A stretch of 64,000 nt of DNA from Sunxiuqinia dokdonensis (GCF_001270965.1 NZ_LGIA01000025.1:1-64000); one strand, 5' to 3'. Positions 26,329-36,058 are shown, counted from the stretch's first letter. Translations and numbers: made by a program. Notes: generated from the sequence alone by a model not told the origin.

Positions 26329-26373
26329 AGTTTTGTGGTTTGTTCGGTTTGTATTTTGTGTCTCAAGCAGTTT

Positions 26374-27507
26374 CTAACCAGTGATCCGGCCGTCCATATC
26401 ATTTCCTGTGTCTGGCTTCAGCGGAAAGCGCACCGGTGCATTGTCGCGATTGGAGCGGTAAATCGCCGTAAAAAGCTCCACGGTTTTCCGTCCTTCTTCG
26501 CCTGTAACCAGCGGCTGACGACCGTCAACCAGAGCTTTCAAAAAATCATCAATCTGCAATCCAATATAATAGGAAGCCGCATCAATCCGGTTAAAAAATG
26601 CGCTGTCATCTTTTTTCCAGTTTTCAAGGAGCGATTCCTCACCCGGCACCGTCCAAATGTCATTCACTGGCGGCTTCAGCACCGACGACTGTCCGGCAAT
26701 AAACATGGCCCCGCCTTCGGTTTGTGCACCCACGGATGCGCCGTTTCGTCCGTGAATATGGATTTTGCCATAAATGCCCGGTTTCTGCGAATTGCTCAAA
26801 ATGATATTTCCAACAGCTCCTCCTTTAAACTGAACCACGGCCACAGCCGTATCTTCCACCTCAATGTAGGGATGGTTCAAGTTTCGGATCACGGCATAAA
26901 CCTGCTCAATATCGCCCATCAGCCATTGAAAAAGATCCAACTGGTGCGGTGCCTGGTTAACCAAAACCCCACCCCCTTCGGTTTCCCACTTACCGCGCCA
27001 GGGGTCGCTGCTGTAATAGGCTTCATCGCGCCATCCCAACATGATGATGTGTCCAAGCGCCGGCTGCCCGATCTTCCCATCATCAATCGCTTTTCGCATG
27101 CGCTGCACCGGTTCATAAAACCGTCGCTGACTAATCACACCAAGTGTCACCCGGTTTTCTTTAGCGGCCTCCAGCATCGCATCACAATCTTCCAAAGTGC
27201 TGGCCATCGGTTTTTCAATCAGGCAATGCACACCGAGCCTGGCTGCTGTCACAACCGGATCGCGGTGATACGGATGCGGTGTGCAGACCAACAATGCCTC
27301 CACTTTTTCGTGCTTAATCATTTGTTCCAGATCGCCATAGGCTTTCACTCCATATTGGCTGGCAAACGCCTCAGCTTTGGAGAGCGTACGGCCACATACG
27401 GCCACAAAGTCGGAGTTCGAAGATTCAACCAGCCCTTGGGCATGCAAGTGGGCCACTTTGCCCGGCCCTACAATGGCTGTCCGTATTTTCTTCTGTTTTG
27501 GTTTCAA
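26374..27507 (-). CDS. Gfo/Idh/MocA-family NAD(P)-dependent oxidoreductase
   Basis: 377 residues. The N-terminal Rossmann fold starts RTAIVGPGKVAHLHAQGL, and the family EKP motif is in HCLIEKPMASTLEDCDAML. The catalytic-domain sequence includes GGGVLVNQAPHQLDLFQWLM with the usual His. It has no signal peptide and is probably cytosolic. The first codon is TTG at 27507; no in-frame ATG precedes the Rossmann fold, so TTG is the start. The substrate is unknown; operon partners suggest a sugar acid or polyol. Confidence 0.9.
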   Translation of the reverse strand: MKPKQKKIRTAIVGPGKVAHLHAQGLVESSNSDFVAVCGRTLSKAEAFASQYGVKAYGDLEQMIKHEKVEALLVCTPHPYHRDPVVTAARLGVHCLIEKPMASTLEDCDAMLEAAKENRVTLGVISQRRFYEPVQRMRKAIDDGKIGQPALGHIIMLGWRDEAYYSSDPWRGKWETEGGGVLVNQAPHQLDLFQWLMGDIEQVYAVIRNLNHPYIEVEDTAVAVVQFKGGAVGNIILSNSQKPGIYGKIHIHGRNGASVGAQTEGGAMFIAGQSSVLKPPVNDIWTVPGEESLLENWKKDDSAFFNRIDAASYYIGLQIDDFLKALVDGRQPLVTGEEGRKTVELFTAIYRSNRDNAPVRFPLKPDTGNDMDGRITG

Positions 27508-27592
27508 ATTTCTTTTTTTAGTTCGAAGTTCATTTTTCGGGAAATTTTGAGTTTCGGGTATTTTCTCAACCTCACACCTTCACACAGTCCCG

Positions 27593-28624
27593 TCATGGTT
27601 TCAGAATCACCTTCACCAAACCTTTTTCCTTGTTATAAAGCCGGTTAAACCAATCAGCACCTTCGGCCAAGGGAGCTTCGGCGCTCACCAAGGCATTCAC
27701 ATCAACTTTTCCGTCGGCAATCAAATCCAGCACGGCCGGATATTCGCCACAAATGGCGCAACTTCCCTGCACCTTGATCTGCCGGGTAACCACCGACTGC
27801 AGTGGAAAGTCAATATTTGGTGATAAATTGCCCAGCAAAGTCACTGTTCCGCCCTTTCGAACACTGGCAACAGCCAACTGTACAGTTTCCGAAACACCAA
27901 CTGCTTCGTATGCCTGATCTGCTCCGCGGCCATTGGTCAATTCCAGAATTTGCTGATCCAAGCCTGGCAATTGGCTATTAAAACAGTGAGTAGCTCCCAG
28001 CCTGGCAGCTAATGTCAACTTATCCTCATCCAAATCGATCGCCATGATTTTCCCGCATCCCGCCACTTTCAGCAACTGGATGACAAACAAGCCGATCATG
28101 CCGGCACCAACCACCACAACAGCATCGTTCACCTCTGGCTTTCCCAGCGAAAGGGCATGTAAAGCCACGGCCACCGGTTCAACCATGGCCGCTTGGGTGA
28201 AAGTTACGTTTTCAGGAATTCGGTATAGAATGTGCTGCGGAACGGCCACAAATTCGGCAAAGGCTCCATGCCTACGGTAATCATCGCAGGAAACCCCCAG
28301 CACCACCCGATTGTCACTCAGGTTGTACAATCCCTGGCGGGTGTACCAATCATCCAGCTGGTAAATGGTTGAATCGAAGGTCACCCGGTCGCCAACTTGC
28401 CAATTTTGAACGGAACTTCCTACGGCGGTGATTTCGCCGGACGCTTCGTGCCCCATAATGAGCGGCGGCTGACGTCGTCCCGTACTTCCATCCATGCCAT
28501 GCACATCGCTGCCACAAATACCCACCGACTTCACCTTCACCAAAACTTCATTCGGCTCAACCTCAGGCTTTTCAACTTCCTTAAATTCAAACTGGTTGTA
28601 TTTTTCAAGAACAAGTGCCTTCAT
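27593..28624 (-). CDS. Zinc-dependent medium-chain dehydrogenase (sorbitol/threonine dehydrogenase-like)
   Basis: 343 residues of the MDR superfamily. The catalytic zinc site is in GICGSDVHG and MGHEASGEI, and the NAD-binding motif is VVVVGAGMIGLFVIQLLKVA. The structural-zinc lobe that normally has four cysteines reads YQLDDWYTRQGLYNLSDNR, so that zinc is absent, as in sorbitol dehydrogenase-like subgroups. It probably oxidises a polyol or sugar-acid hydroxyl together with the neighbouring permease and oxidoreductase. The ATG at 28624 follows a TTG one codon upstream. Confidence 0.9.
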   Translation of the reverse strand: MKALVLEKYNQFEFKEVEKPEVEPNEVLVKVKSVGICGSDVHGMDGSTGRRQPPLIMGHEASGEITAVGSSVQNWQVGDRVTFDSTIYQLDDWYTRQGLYNLSDNRVVLGVSCDDYRRHGAFAEFVAVPQHILYRIPENVTFTQAAMVEPVAVALHALSLGKPEVNDAVVVVGAGMIGLFVIQLLKVAGCGKIMAIDLDEDKLTLAARLGATHCFNSQLPGLDQQILELTNGRGADQAYEAVGVSETVQLAVASVRKGGTVTLLGNLSPNIDFPLQSVVTRQIKVQGSCAICGEYPAVLDLIADGKVDVNALVSAEAPLAEGADWFNRLYNKEKGLVKVILKP

Positions 28625-28676
28625 CAATTTCGTTTGTTTAGGATTTTAAAGATAGGAAATGATTGCTAAACCTCTT

Positions 28677-29420
28677 TTACAAATAAGCCACCTCTTTGAA
28701 ATGATAAGTGTGAACCGGGCCATCGCGTTCTTCTATTTTCAGCTGGCCAATTTCATTCACCCCAATGATTTTTCCGGTGTAGTGGTGCTTGTCATCTTTA
28801 AAAGGATGCCATTCTTCAAGTCGGTAAAGTTTTTGCTGAAATTCGATATCCAGCTCGTCGAAGTGTTCGGCAACCAACCGCTGATAGGATTGATCAAGTT
28901 GTTCGAGCAAACCGGTCAGCAGATCATCCAGGTCGTAATCAACACCGGTTAGCATTTTCAGCGAAACCGGATTGGGGGCATCAGACAAAAAACGGGTTTG
29001 GTTAATATTCAGTCCAACACCAATAATTGACTGGCTAATTCGTCCGTTCATGATGGCATTTTCAACCAACATCCCACAAATTTTTCGATCTGCCACGTAA
29101 ATATCGTTGGGCCACTTTATTTTTACCCCTTCAGTAAACTGGCTTAAAAAGCTTTCTAGCCCCAAACACACGACTTTTGACAGCATGTACTGCCTTTGGA
29201 TTTCGAGAAATGTAGGCTCCAAAAACACAGAAAAAGTCAGATTCTTTCCCGCTTCGCTTTCCCACCGGTTATTTAACTGTCCACGACCGGCTGTTTGATC
29301 GTATGCCAAAAAGACAGTTCCAGCTTCTATTTCATTATCACGCACTTGCCCGGTGGCATAGTTATTGGTACTTTCAGTGCGTTTAATTTTGATGATGGAA
29401 TGACCGATATGTTGACACAT
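28677..29420 (-). CDS. birA: Biotin--[acetyl-CoA carboxylase] ligase
   Basis: 247 residues, ligase domain only (no N-terminal repressor helix-turn-helix). Motifs: ESTNNYA, QTAGRGQLNNRWESEAGKNL (the biotinyl-AMP loop) and KWPNDIYVADRKICGMLVEN. The product activates biotin with ATP and attaches it to carboxylase carrier lysines. The small C-terminal SH3-like domain ends YHFKEVAYL. The gene is divergent from rsfS. Confidence 0.95.
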   Translation of the reverse strand: MCQHIGHSIIKIKRTESTNNYATGQVRDNEIEAGTVFLAYDQTAGRGQLNNRWESEAGKNLTFSVFLEPTFLEIQRQYMLSKVVCLGLESFLSQFTEGVKIKWPNDIYVADRKICGMLVENAIMNGRISQSIIGVGLNINQTRFLSDAPNPVSLKMLTGVDYDLDDLLTGLLEQLDQSYQRLVAEHFDELDIEFQQKLYRLEEWHPFKDDKHHYTGKIIGVNEIGQLKIEERDGPVHTYHFKEVAYL

Positions 29421-29714
29421 GATTTGATGATTATTTTAAAACTGACAATAAAGCGACTTTATTAATTCTCAAGTGTTTATATTTATTCTAATTGATTCAG
29501 CACATATTGGCCGACAAAAAAAAACAATACTGATCGTTCCGTGTTATTTTAATCATGCTTTTTTCAGCAGTTTAACAGATCAAAACAAAATGAATTTTAA
29601 TTCATGAACCGGCACAAAAACTTCATTGTTTTGTCCCCTTGTTTAAATCTAAAATAGCTGAGATAAACAATTGAACGATATGAACGAAAACCCATCAAAA
29701 TAAGCGAAAAAATT

Positions 29715-29722
29715 TATCTTTG
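29715..29722 (+). promoter_or_regulatory. -7 element TATCTTTG of the rsfS-ftsH operon
   Basis: Exact TAnnTTTG 18 bases before the rsfS ATG. The 320-base birA-rsfS gap otherwise holds AT-rich sequence and a small palindrome near 29590 (ATGAATT-TT-AATTCAT). I see no gene or RNA in it. Confidence 0.6.
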
Positions 29723-29740
29723 TAGTTCTAAAATGAATCT

Positions 29741-30118
29741 ATGCATAAAACACCAACAGAAAAAAATAGTGAACAGCTGATTAATGCCATTCTGGAAGGA
29801 ATTCAACGGATAAAGGGAATGGACATCATAAAAATCGACTTAACAAAAATTAATCATTCAGAATGTAATTATTTCATAATTTGTCACGGTAATTCAACCA
29901 CCCAAGTGGATGCAATTGCGCGCTCGGTTGAAAAAACAGTTGAAGAGATGGTTGGAGAAACAGCCTGGCACAAAGACGGATACGAAAACTCGATCTGGAT
30001 TCTTTTGGATTATGCTGATGTGATGGTACACGTCTTTCAACATGAAACCCGCAAATTTTATGACTTGGAGAACCTTTGGGCTGATGCAGCCATCGAAAAA
30101 ATACAAACAGAAAATTAG
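29741..30118 (+). CDS. rsfS: Ribosomal silencing factor RsfS
   Basis: 125 residues of the RsfS/DUF143 family: GIQRIKGMDIIKIDLTKI, SECNYFIICHGNSTTQVDAI, and the conserved GYENSIWILLDYADVMVHVF. It binds uL14 on the large subunit and blocks subunit joining in stationary phase or starvation. ftsH starts six bases after the stop, so the two are cotranscribed, a common Bacteroidota order. Confidence 0.95.
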   Translation: MHKTPTEKNSEQLINAILEGIQRIKGMDIIKIDLTKINHSECNYFIICHGNSTTQVDAIARSVEKTVEEMVGETAWHKDGYENSIWILLDYADVMVHVFQHETRKFYDLENLWADAAIEKIQTEN

Positions 30119-30123
30119 ACGAA

Positions 30124-32148
30124 ATGGCAGAAAATAATAACAAGAATAAACAAAAACCAAACCTGGGAAATTTTGGAACCGGAGGGAAACCGCCCAAATT
30201 TAACCCGTACTGGATTTATGGAATTGTGATTGTCATCTTTCTCGCAATCCAATATTTTAGTTTTGGCGGCGGGCCGGTGAAAACCACCTGGAGCGAGGTG
30301 AAAAACACCATGCTTGCCAATCATGATATTGAACGCATTGTGGTTGTTAACCGCGACGAAGCCCAAGTGTATCTGAAAGAAGACAGCTACGACGACTATG
30401 CAGACAAACTCAACACAGGCTTTGGAGCGCCCTCCAAATTTGGGCCGCACTTCGTTTACACGATCGGTTCGGTAGAAACTTTTGAAGATAACCTGCAACA
30501 GGCACAAGCCAATTTTAACGATTCGGACAAAGTCCCTGTTGAATACAGCACCGTTCCCAATTATTTCGGCGACATTCTCAGCTGGGTACTTCCCTTCCTG
30601 ATTATCATTGCCATTTGGTGGTGGATTTTCCGCCGCATGAGCAAAGGAGCTGGCGGCGGTGGCGGCGGTGGTAATATTTTCAATGTTGGAAAATCGCAAG
30701 CCAAAGTATTCGATAAGGATTCACGCGTCAGCACCACTTTTAAAGATGTGGCCGGCCTGGCCGAAGCCAAACAGGAAGTAGAAGAAGTCGTGTCGTTCTT
30801 GAAAAGCCCCGCAAAATACACCAAACTGGGTGGGAAAATTCCGAAAGGCGCCCTGCTTGTTGGCCCTCCCGGAACCGGAAAAACCCTACTGGCCAAGGCT
30901 GTTGCCGGCGAAGCCAATGTTCCGTTTTTCTCCATGTCGGGTTCCGATTTTGTGGAGATGTTTGTCGGAGTTGGCGCATCGCGTGTGCGCGACCTGTTCA
31001 AACAAGCCAAGGAAAAAGCCCCTTGTATTGTTTTTATCGATGAGATTGATGCCATTGGGCGTGCGCGGGGGCGAAACCCCAACATGGGATCGAATGACGA
31101 GCGTGAAAATACGCTGAACCAGTTGCTGACTGAGATGGATGGTTTTGACACCAACTCCGGTGTGATCATTCTGGCAGCCACCAACCGGGCCGACATGCTC
31201 GACCGCGCCCTGATGCGTGCCGGACGTTTCGATCGTCAGATTCATGTGGAGCTGCCGGACCTGAATGAGCGTGGTGAGATTTTTCAGGTTCACCTTCGCC
31301 CGATTAAACTTTCAAAGGACATTGACGCCAGCTTTCTGGCCAAACAAACTCCTGGATTTTCGGGTGCCGATATCGCCAACGTTTGTAACGAAGCCGCATT
31401 GATTGCTGCCCGTAAAGACAAGGACGAAGTAAGCCGACAGGATTTTCTGGATGCCGTTGACCGAATTATTGGCGGGCTGGAAAAGAAAAATAAAATCATT
31501 TCGAAAGACGAAAAACGCCGAATCGCCTATCATGAGGCCGGCCATGCCACCATTAGCTGGCTGCTTGAACATGCCCACCCGTTGGTGAAAGTAACAATCG
31601 TTCCGCGCGGAAAAGCGCTGGGCGCCGCCTGGTACCTTCCGGAAGAACGTTCGTTGACGACCAAGGAACAGCTGCTGGACGAAATGTGTTCTGCACTGGG
31701 TGGCCGCGCTGCCGAAGAAATCATCTTCGGAACCATATCATCAGGTGCCCAAAATGATCTGGAGAAAATTACCAAACAGGCCTATGCCATGATCAGTATT
31801 TTTGGAATGAGCCCCAAAGTTGGAAATGTCAGTTTCTACGATTCAACGGGCCAAAATGAATATGGCTTTACCAAACCGTACAGTGAAAAAACGGCTGAAT
31901 TAATTGATGCAGAAGCCAAAGAGTTGATCGAGTCACAATACCAGCGGGCCCTTCAGGTACTTAAAGAACACAGCGAAGGCCACCGAAAATTGGGCGAGCG
32001 CCTGCTTGAAAAAGAAGTTATTTTTGGGGAAGACCTGGAAGAAATATTCGGCAAACGCCCCTGGGTTCGGGAAGAACTGACGGCAGAACAGCAAACTGTA
32101 ATCGCGCCCAAACCAGCAGAAGAAGCGAATCCGGCAACCTCGGCCTAA
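30124..32148 (+). CDS. ftsH: ATP-dependent zinc metalloprotease FtsH
   Basis: 674 residues. One membrane helix is near residue 35 ([17 protein letters not shown]) and a second near 155, enclosing a periplasmic domain. Next is the AAA domain with Walker A GPPGTGKT (247-254), Walker [12 protein letters not shown] and second region of homology [19 protein letters not shown]. The zinc protease site is HEAGH (470-474). A Gly-rich linker ([10 protein letters not shown]) precedes the AAA core. It degrades misfolded and regulatory membrane and soluble proteins. Confidence 0.97.
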   Translation: MAENNNKNKQKPNLGNFGTGGKPPKFNPYWIYGIVIVIFLAIQYFSFGGGPVKTTWSEVKNTMLANHDIERIVVVNRDEAQVYLKEDSYDDYADKLNTGFGAPSKFGPHFVYTIGSVETFEDNLQQAQANFNDSDKVPVEYSTVPNYFGDILSWVLPFLIIIAIWWWIFRRMSKGAGGGGGGGNIFNVGKSQAKVFDKDSRVSTTFKDVAGLAEAKQEVEEVVSFLKSPAKYTKLGGKIPKGALLVGPPGTGKTLLAKAVAGEANVPFFSMSGSDFVEMFVGVGASRVRDLFKQAKEKAPCIVFIDEIDAIGRARGRNPNMGSNDERENTLNQLLTEMDGFDTNSGVIILAATNRADMLDRALMRAGRFDRQIHVELPDLNERGEIFQVHLRPIKLSKDIDASFLAKQTPGFSGADIANVCNEAALIAARKDKDEVSRQDFLDAVDRIIGGLEKKNKIISKDEKRRIAYHEAGHATISWLLEHAHPLVKVTIVPRGKALGAAWYLPEERSLTTKEQLLDEMCSALGGRAAEEIIFGTISSGAQNDLEKITKQAYAMISIFGMSPKVGNVSFYDSTGQNEYGFTKPYSEKTAELIDAEAKELIESQYQRALQVLKEHSEGHRKLGERLLEKEVIFGEDLEEIFGKRPWVREELTAEQQTVIAPKPAEEANPATSA

Positions 32149-32159
32149 TTCACGTCACC

Positions 32160-32795
32160 ATGAGTTCATCCAAAGAAAAAATACTGAAGCGTTTAACGGA
32201 AGCACAGAAAAGTCGGGGCGGGCAAATCACGCCTCTCCCCGATTTTCAAGCTCCGATTTATCTGCCATTCGAAAGCGAAATAGCAGAAAGCTTCAAAACC
32301 AACCTCGAATTGATTGGCGGGCAGGTTTTTCGAGTGAAGGATATCAACGAGGCAGTTGCGGAGCTGAAAAAGCTAGCCGATGCTGAAAAGCTGACAAACA
32401 TCGTGTGCCTGCACCCGGAATTGCAAACAGCTTTAAGCGGTGAACTGGAGTTTGCAAGTTCAATGGATGATCTGCAACATATCGGTGTTGGCATCACAAC
32501 CTGCGAATTTCTGGTAGCCCATCTGGGATCAATATTGGTGAGCTCGGCCTCGGAAACGGGCCGAAGACTCCATGTTTTCCCTGAAATACATGTGGTTATC
32601 GCTCACAGCGGCCAACTTGTCAACTACCTGGATGATGCTTTGGAGCAATTGGAAAAAAAATATCCGGAACAGCTTCCAAGCATGATGACCAACATCACCG
32701 GGCCAAGCCGAACGGCTGATATCGAGAAAACATTGGTGATGGGAATGCACGGGCCCAAAAAATTATTTGTACTTTTAGCTGACGAACCGTTTTAA
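32160..32795 (+). CDS. LUD-domain protein, LutC/YkgG-like
   Basis: 211 residues of the LUD family: GVGITTCEFLVAHLGSILVSS, HVVIAHSGQLVNYLDDALEQL, and the C-terminal NITGPSRTADIEKTLVMGMHGP. Members associate with the lactate-oxidising LutABC complex, but lutA and lutB are absent here. The gene sits between ftsH and DUF2007 in the rsfS operon with short gaps (11 and 11 bases). A Bacteroidota-specific role in this operon is not described to my knowledge. Confidence 0.88.
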   Translation: MSSSKEKILKRLTEAQKSRGGQITPLPDFQAPIYLPFESEIAESFKTNLELIGGQVFRVKDINEAVAELKKLADAEKLTNIVCLHPELQTALSGELEFASSMDDLQHIGVGITTCEFLVAHLGSILVSSASETGRRLHVFPEIHVVIAHSGQLVNYLDDALEQLEKKYPEQLPSMMTNITGPSRTADIEKTLVMGMHGPKKLFVLLADEPF

Positions 32796-32806
32796 AAAGC
32801 CAAACT

Positions 32807-33013
32807 ATGGAAAAAGATTTAGTCATTGTCTATTCCTCCGACCAGGACTACCAGGTGCAAATCGCCAAAGAATTACTGGATGAAAATGAAATCGAATCTT
32901 TCACACTGAATCAGCACGATTCAGTCATCCCAACGATTGGAGTCATTGAGCTTTACGTCAACAAAAAAGATCAGGAAAACGCTGAGAAAATCCTCAAAAA
33001 GCTCAAGAATTGA
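32807..33013 (+). CDS. DUF2007 family protein
   Basis: 68 residues with VIVYSSDQDYQVQIAKELLDEN and a second half FTLNQHDSVIPTIGVIELYV typical of the DUF2007 ferredoxin-like signal-transducer fold. It is soluble and its function is unknown. Its TGA overlaps the TTG start of cdsA, so translation is coupled. Confidence 0.85.
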   Translation: MEKDLVIVYSSDQDYQVQIAKELLDENEIESFTLNQHDSVIPTIGVIELYVNKKDQENAEKILKKLKN

Positions 33014-33825
33014 AAAACCTTTTTGTCAGAACGCTTACCGGAATAGCTTTCACAGGGGTTGTCATCGGTAGTCTTTTGCTCAGTAAATATACCTTTGGTG
33101 TACTTTTTCTGTTCGTCATGCTTGTGGGTCTGCACGAATTTTTCAACTTCTTTAAAAATGCTGAAATTTCGCCAAACAGATGGCTGGCAAAAGCAATTGC
33201 CGTCGTGTTTTTCATCACCTTTTTCCTGGTCGGATCGGGTGTACTTCCACAAATAAGCTACTACTGCTTGATCCCTATCTTTCTGCTGGTTTTTATTTGT
33301 GAACTGTACCGCAAAAAAAGGTTTCCTTTTGAAAATATGGCAGCTGGAATTTTGGGACTCATCTACATCGCCCTGCCACTAAGTATGATTAGTCTGATGG
33401 TGTTTACGCCAAAACACGAGTACGACCCCTCGCTTTTGTTTGCACTTTTTGCCTTGATCTGGACCTACGACTCAGGTGCGTATCTGTTCGGAATGACCTT
33501 TGGCCGACATCGCCTGTTTGAACGAATTTCACCTAAAAAATCATGGGAAGGAGCAGTCGGCGGAGCCTTGTCAGCAGTTGCTGCCTCCTGGGCGATTGCA
33601 CACTTTTTCATGCCTTCCATTGCACTGCACCATTGGATTGTTCTTTCCATCATCACCGTTATTTCCGCCACTTTTGGCGATTTAACCGAATCGCTGTTCA
33701 AACGCCAATTCAACTTAAAAGACAGCAGCAACTTTCTTCCCGGCCATGGTGGAATCCTGGACCGCTTCGACAGTTTGTTTTTTGCGGTTCCGTCGGTTGT
33801 CCTGTATTTCAAGCTTTTTATCTGA
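33010..33825 (+). CDS. cdsA: Phosphatidate cytidylyltransferase
   Basis: Makes CDP-diacylglycerol from phosphatidate and CTP for all phospholipids; it feeds pssA just downstream. 271 residues, about seven membrane helices, with the CdsA signature in the C-terminal part (SPKKSWEGAVGG, TFGDLTESLFKR, LPGHGGILDRFDSL). The start is TTG at 33010, overlapping the DUF2007 stop; the first in-frame ATG would remove the first helix. Confidence 0.95.
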   Translation: MKNLFVRTLTGIAFTGVVIGSLLLSKYTFGVLFLFVMLVGLHEFFNFFKNAEISPNRWLAKAIAVVFFITFFLVGSGVLPQISYYCLIPIFLLVFICELYRKKRFPFENMAAGILGLIYIALPLSMISLMVFTPKHEYDPSLLFALFALIWTYDSGAYLFGMTFGRHRLFERISPKKSWEGAVGGALSAVAASWAIAHFFMPSIALHHWIVLSIITVISATFGDLTESLFKRQFNLKDSSNFLPGHGGILDRFDSLFFAVPSVVLYFKLFI

Positions 33826-33929
33826 ACAACAGCCCGTGCGCGGTGATCAGCAGCATTCGGCAAAGGCAGATTTTGTCTAATTCCTGACAGTAAAAACCGT
33901 TCAATTTACGCCACTACAATTAATTTCTG

Positions 33930-33937
33930 TACTTTTG
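33930..33937 (+). promoter_or_regulatory. -7 element TACTTTTG before psd
   Basis: A TAnnTTTG match in the 201-base gap between cdsA and psd, implying a separate transcript for psd-pssA with a leader of about 80 bases. Confidence 0.5.
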
Positions 33938-34026
33938 CCCTCACACATCCGAATGCCGGGTACTGATCCAAGAACCGAACATCGGATAAAAGATTTTGAA
34001 AACAAGATATCTTATAGCTATTTGAC

Positions 34027-34686
34027 ATGATAAAATTTCATCCTGCAGGAAAATCGATCATCCGAAACACGATTCTGATCGTGGTATTATTGAACCTGGT
34101 TGGTTGGCTGCTACTTTCCTGTGTTGTAATCGGATCGGCTATTTCAGCCGTTTCGCTCATCCTGTTGATTCTGGTTTTACAGTTCTTTCGTTACCCGCAA
34201 CGACAGGTTGCAACAAACCACAAAAACATTATTGCCCCTGCCGATGGCACCATTTGCCTGATTGAAGAAACTACCGAAACCGATTATTTAAACACCGTTT
34301 GCAAGAAGGTTTCAATCTTTATGTCGCCGCTGAATGTGCACATCAACTGGGTTCCGGTTCCCGGGAAAGTAAGCTTCCTCGAACACCGAAAAGGAAAGTT
34401 TTACGCGGCCTTTAAAGACAAGTCGGCCGATGAAAATGAACGGACCTGCGTGGCTATTAAATTAAACGATGGCCGCGAAATCATGGCCAACCAGGTAGCC
34501 GGAGCCATGGCGCGCCGCATTCTCAATTTTTTGCAGCTTGGTCAACACGTTACACAAGACATGGAAATGGGCTTTATCCGCTTCGGCAGCCGGGTAGATT
34601 TATACCTTCCGCTGGATACCGATATCCAGGTCAAACTGGGCGAAAAAGTCACCGGATCACAAACCATTATTGGAAAACTTAGTTAA
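34027..34686 (+). CDS. psd: Phosphatidylserine decarboxylase, small form
   Basis: 219 residues. Decarboxylates phosphatidylserine to phosphatidylethanolamine in the membrane. It has two N-terminal membrane helices, FMSPLNVHINWVPVPGKV, and the self-cleavage site FGSRVDLYLP near the C-terminus that generates the pyruvoyl cofactor. The stop and the pssA ATG are adjacent with no gap, so the enzyme and its substrate-making partner are coupled. Confidence 0.95.
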   Translation: MIKFHPAGKSIIRNTILIVVLLNLVGWLLLSCVVIGSAISAVSLILLILVLQFFRYPQRQVATNHKNIIAPADGTICLIEETTETDYLNTVCKKVSIFMSPLNVHINWVPVPGKVSFLEHRKGKFYAAFKDKSADENERTCVAIKLNDGREIMANQVAGAMARRILNFLQLGQHVTQDMEMGFIRFGSRVDLYLPLDTDIQVKLGEKVTGSQTIIGKLS

Positions 34687-35433
34687 ATGAGACGAGTCAG
34701 CGAATTGTTCTTTTGGGTACCCAACTTCATCACCTCACTCAACCTGGCAGCAGGTAGTTTGGCCGTTTTTTTTGGTATTGAAGGTCAACTGGGATGGGCA
34801 GCAATCTTCATTCTGGCTGCTTCTGTGTTCGACTTCCTGGATGGACTGGCAGCCCGCTTACTGCGCAGCTATTCCGACATTGGCAAACAAATGGATTCGC
34901 TGGCCGACTTGGTATCCTTTGGACTGGCGCCCGCAGCCATGCTCTTTACCATGCTCGAACTGGCGCTTTTTGGCACGAACCAACCCATTTTCGAAATCGA
35001 AGCCACCTTCATGCAATGGGTTTTTCTCTTTTCCGTCTTGCTGGTTCCCATCGCCGGGGCATTCCGACTGGCCAAATTCAACCTGGATACCCGCCAAACC
35101 GAAAGCTTTCTGGGCTTGCCCATTCCGGCCAATGCCATTTTTTACGCCTCTTTGGGACTCATTCTTGAGCTGGGCACCAATTCGGTCGTCACAAACATCA
35201 TCCTCAACCGCTTTAACCTGCTAACAGCCGTGGCCCTGCTGTGCGCCCTGATGATTTCAGAATTGCCCATGTTTTCGCTTAAGTTCAAAGGCCTGAAATG
35301 GCAGGGAAACCAGATTCGATACATCTTCGTAGCCATTTGCGCCCTGCTGCTGGCCACCCTGCAAATTTACGCCCTGCCACTGTTTATTGTCGGCTATATT
35401 TTAATTGCCCTGGTGCAGAAGCTGGTGGACTAA
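34687..35433 (+). CDS. pssA: CDP-diacylglycerol--serine O-phosphatidyltransferase
   Basis: 248 residues, about seven membrane helices, with the complete CDP-alcohol phosphotransferase motif DGLAARLLRSYSDIGKQMD, with the final Asp four residues on (SLAD). Makes phosphatidylserine from CDP-diacylglycerol and L-serine; its product is decarboxylated by the adjacent psd. It is the last gene of this plus-strand block. Confidence 0.96.
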   Translation: MRRVSELFFWVPNFITSLNLAAGSLAVFFGIEGQLGWAAIFILAASVFDFLDGLAARLLRSYSDIGKQMDSLADLVSFGLAPAAMLFTMLELALFGTNQPIFEIEATFMQWVFLFSVLLVPIAGAFRLAKFNLDTRQTESFLGLPIPANAIFYASLGLILELGTNSVVTNIILNRFNLLTAVALLCALMISELPMFSLKFKGLKWQGNQIRYIFVAICALLLATLQIYALPLFIVGYILIALVQKLVD

Positions 35434-35774
35434 CATACCGCAAAGGCATTATTGAACGCATTTTCAACCAGAAATTTTTGCGGGTATTCCAGTGAAAGCG
35501 TACACGCTATTATCCCAATCGACTTTTATCCGCCCATCATTTCCGTGCTGAAAGGATTGAATAGAACTTTTTTTGCCACACCAACATTCTTTCAAAAAAC
35601 TACATTCATAATTGTTATCCTTTTAATAAAATTCTTTAAATTCGAACGAATGTTTTGTTCAGGAAGATAGACAAGTAGATGGCGCCGTGCATCAGCGGAT
35701 TATAGGAACCCCTGCCGAGACACTCATCCAGCACCAGCACGACAAAAACAGGCAAAAAAAATAAATACCCGCGA

Positions 35775-35963
35775 TGAGGAACGGGCCACCCGCCCTGAGG
35801 AGTACGAAAAACATGTTGAGGAACATATAAAGCACCATGAGGAACGTTTAAAGCACACTGAGGAATCCAAAAAGTAGCTTGAGGAACATAGAAAGCACGC
35901 TGAGGAGTATAGAAAGTAGCTTGAGGAGGAAACCAAGCACGTTGAGAAACAGAATTTTGATGG
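35775..35963. repeat. 21-bp tandem repeat, nine units
   Basis: Nine consecutive 21-bp units each beginning TGAGGA or a close variant (35775, 35796, 35817, 35838, 35859, 35880, 35901, 35922, 35943), in the 625-base gap after pssA. A typical unit is TGAGGAACATAGAAAGCACG plus C. On the plus strand one frame encodes charged heptads (EEHRKHA) with two TAG stops and no ATG. On the minus strand a 121-codon frame is open with seven-residue PQxxFY repeats. I doubt either is expressed. The rest of 35434-36058 shows no gene. Confidence 0.85.
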
Positions 35964-36058
35964 GGAGAAATGCAATACGCATGCCGGGAAGCAGGAAACA
36001 AACGGTTTTTGATTGGAAAATTACTTACTAATTTTTAATCTCAATAAAATCTGAACAG

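Noticed and set aside
26098-27648. 516-codon plus-strand open frame
   Set aside because: It is antisense to the Gfo/Idh/MocA gene and the end of gntP, both of which have full family motifs. The antisense product resembles nothing.
30124-32148. Gly-rich linker of FtsH as a frameshift or repeat expansion
   Set aside because: A glycine-rich linker between the membrane part and the AAA domain is normal for FtsH, and the frame is continuous.
35636-36001. 121-codon minus-strand frame with PQxxFY repeats
   Set aside because: Any open frame across a 21-bp tandem repeat yields seven-residue repeats. There is no promoter or signal and no recognisable domain. It is kept only as part of the repeat finding.
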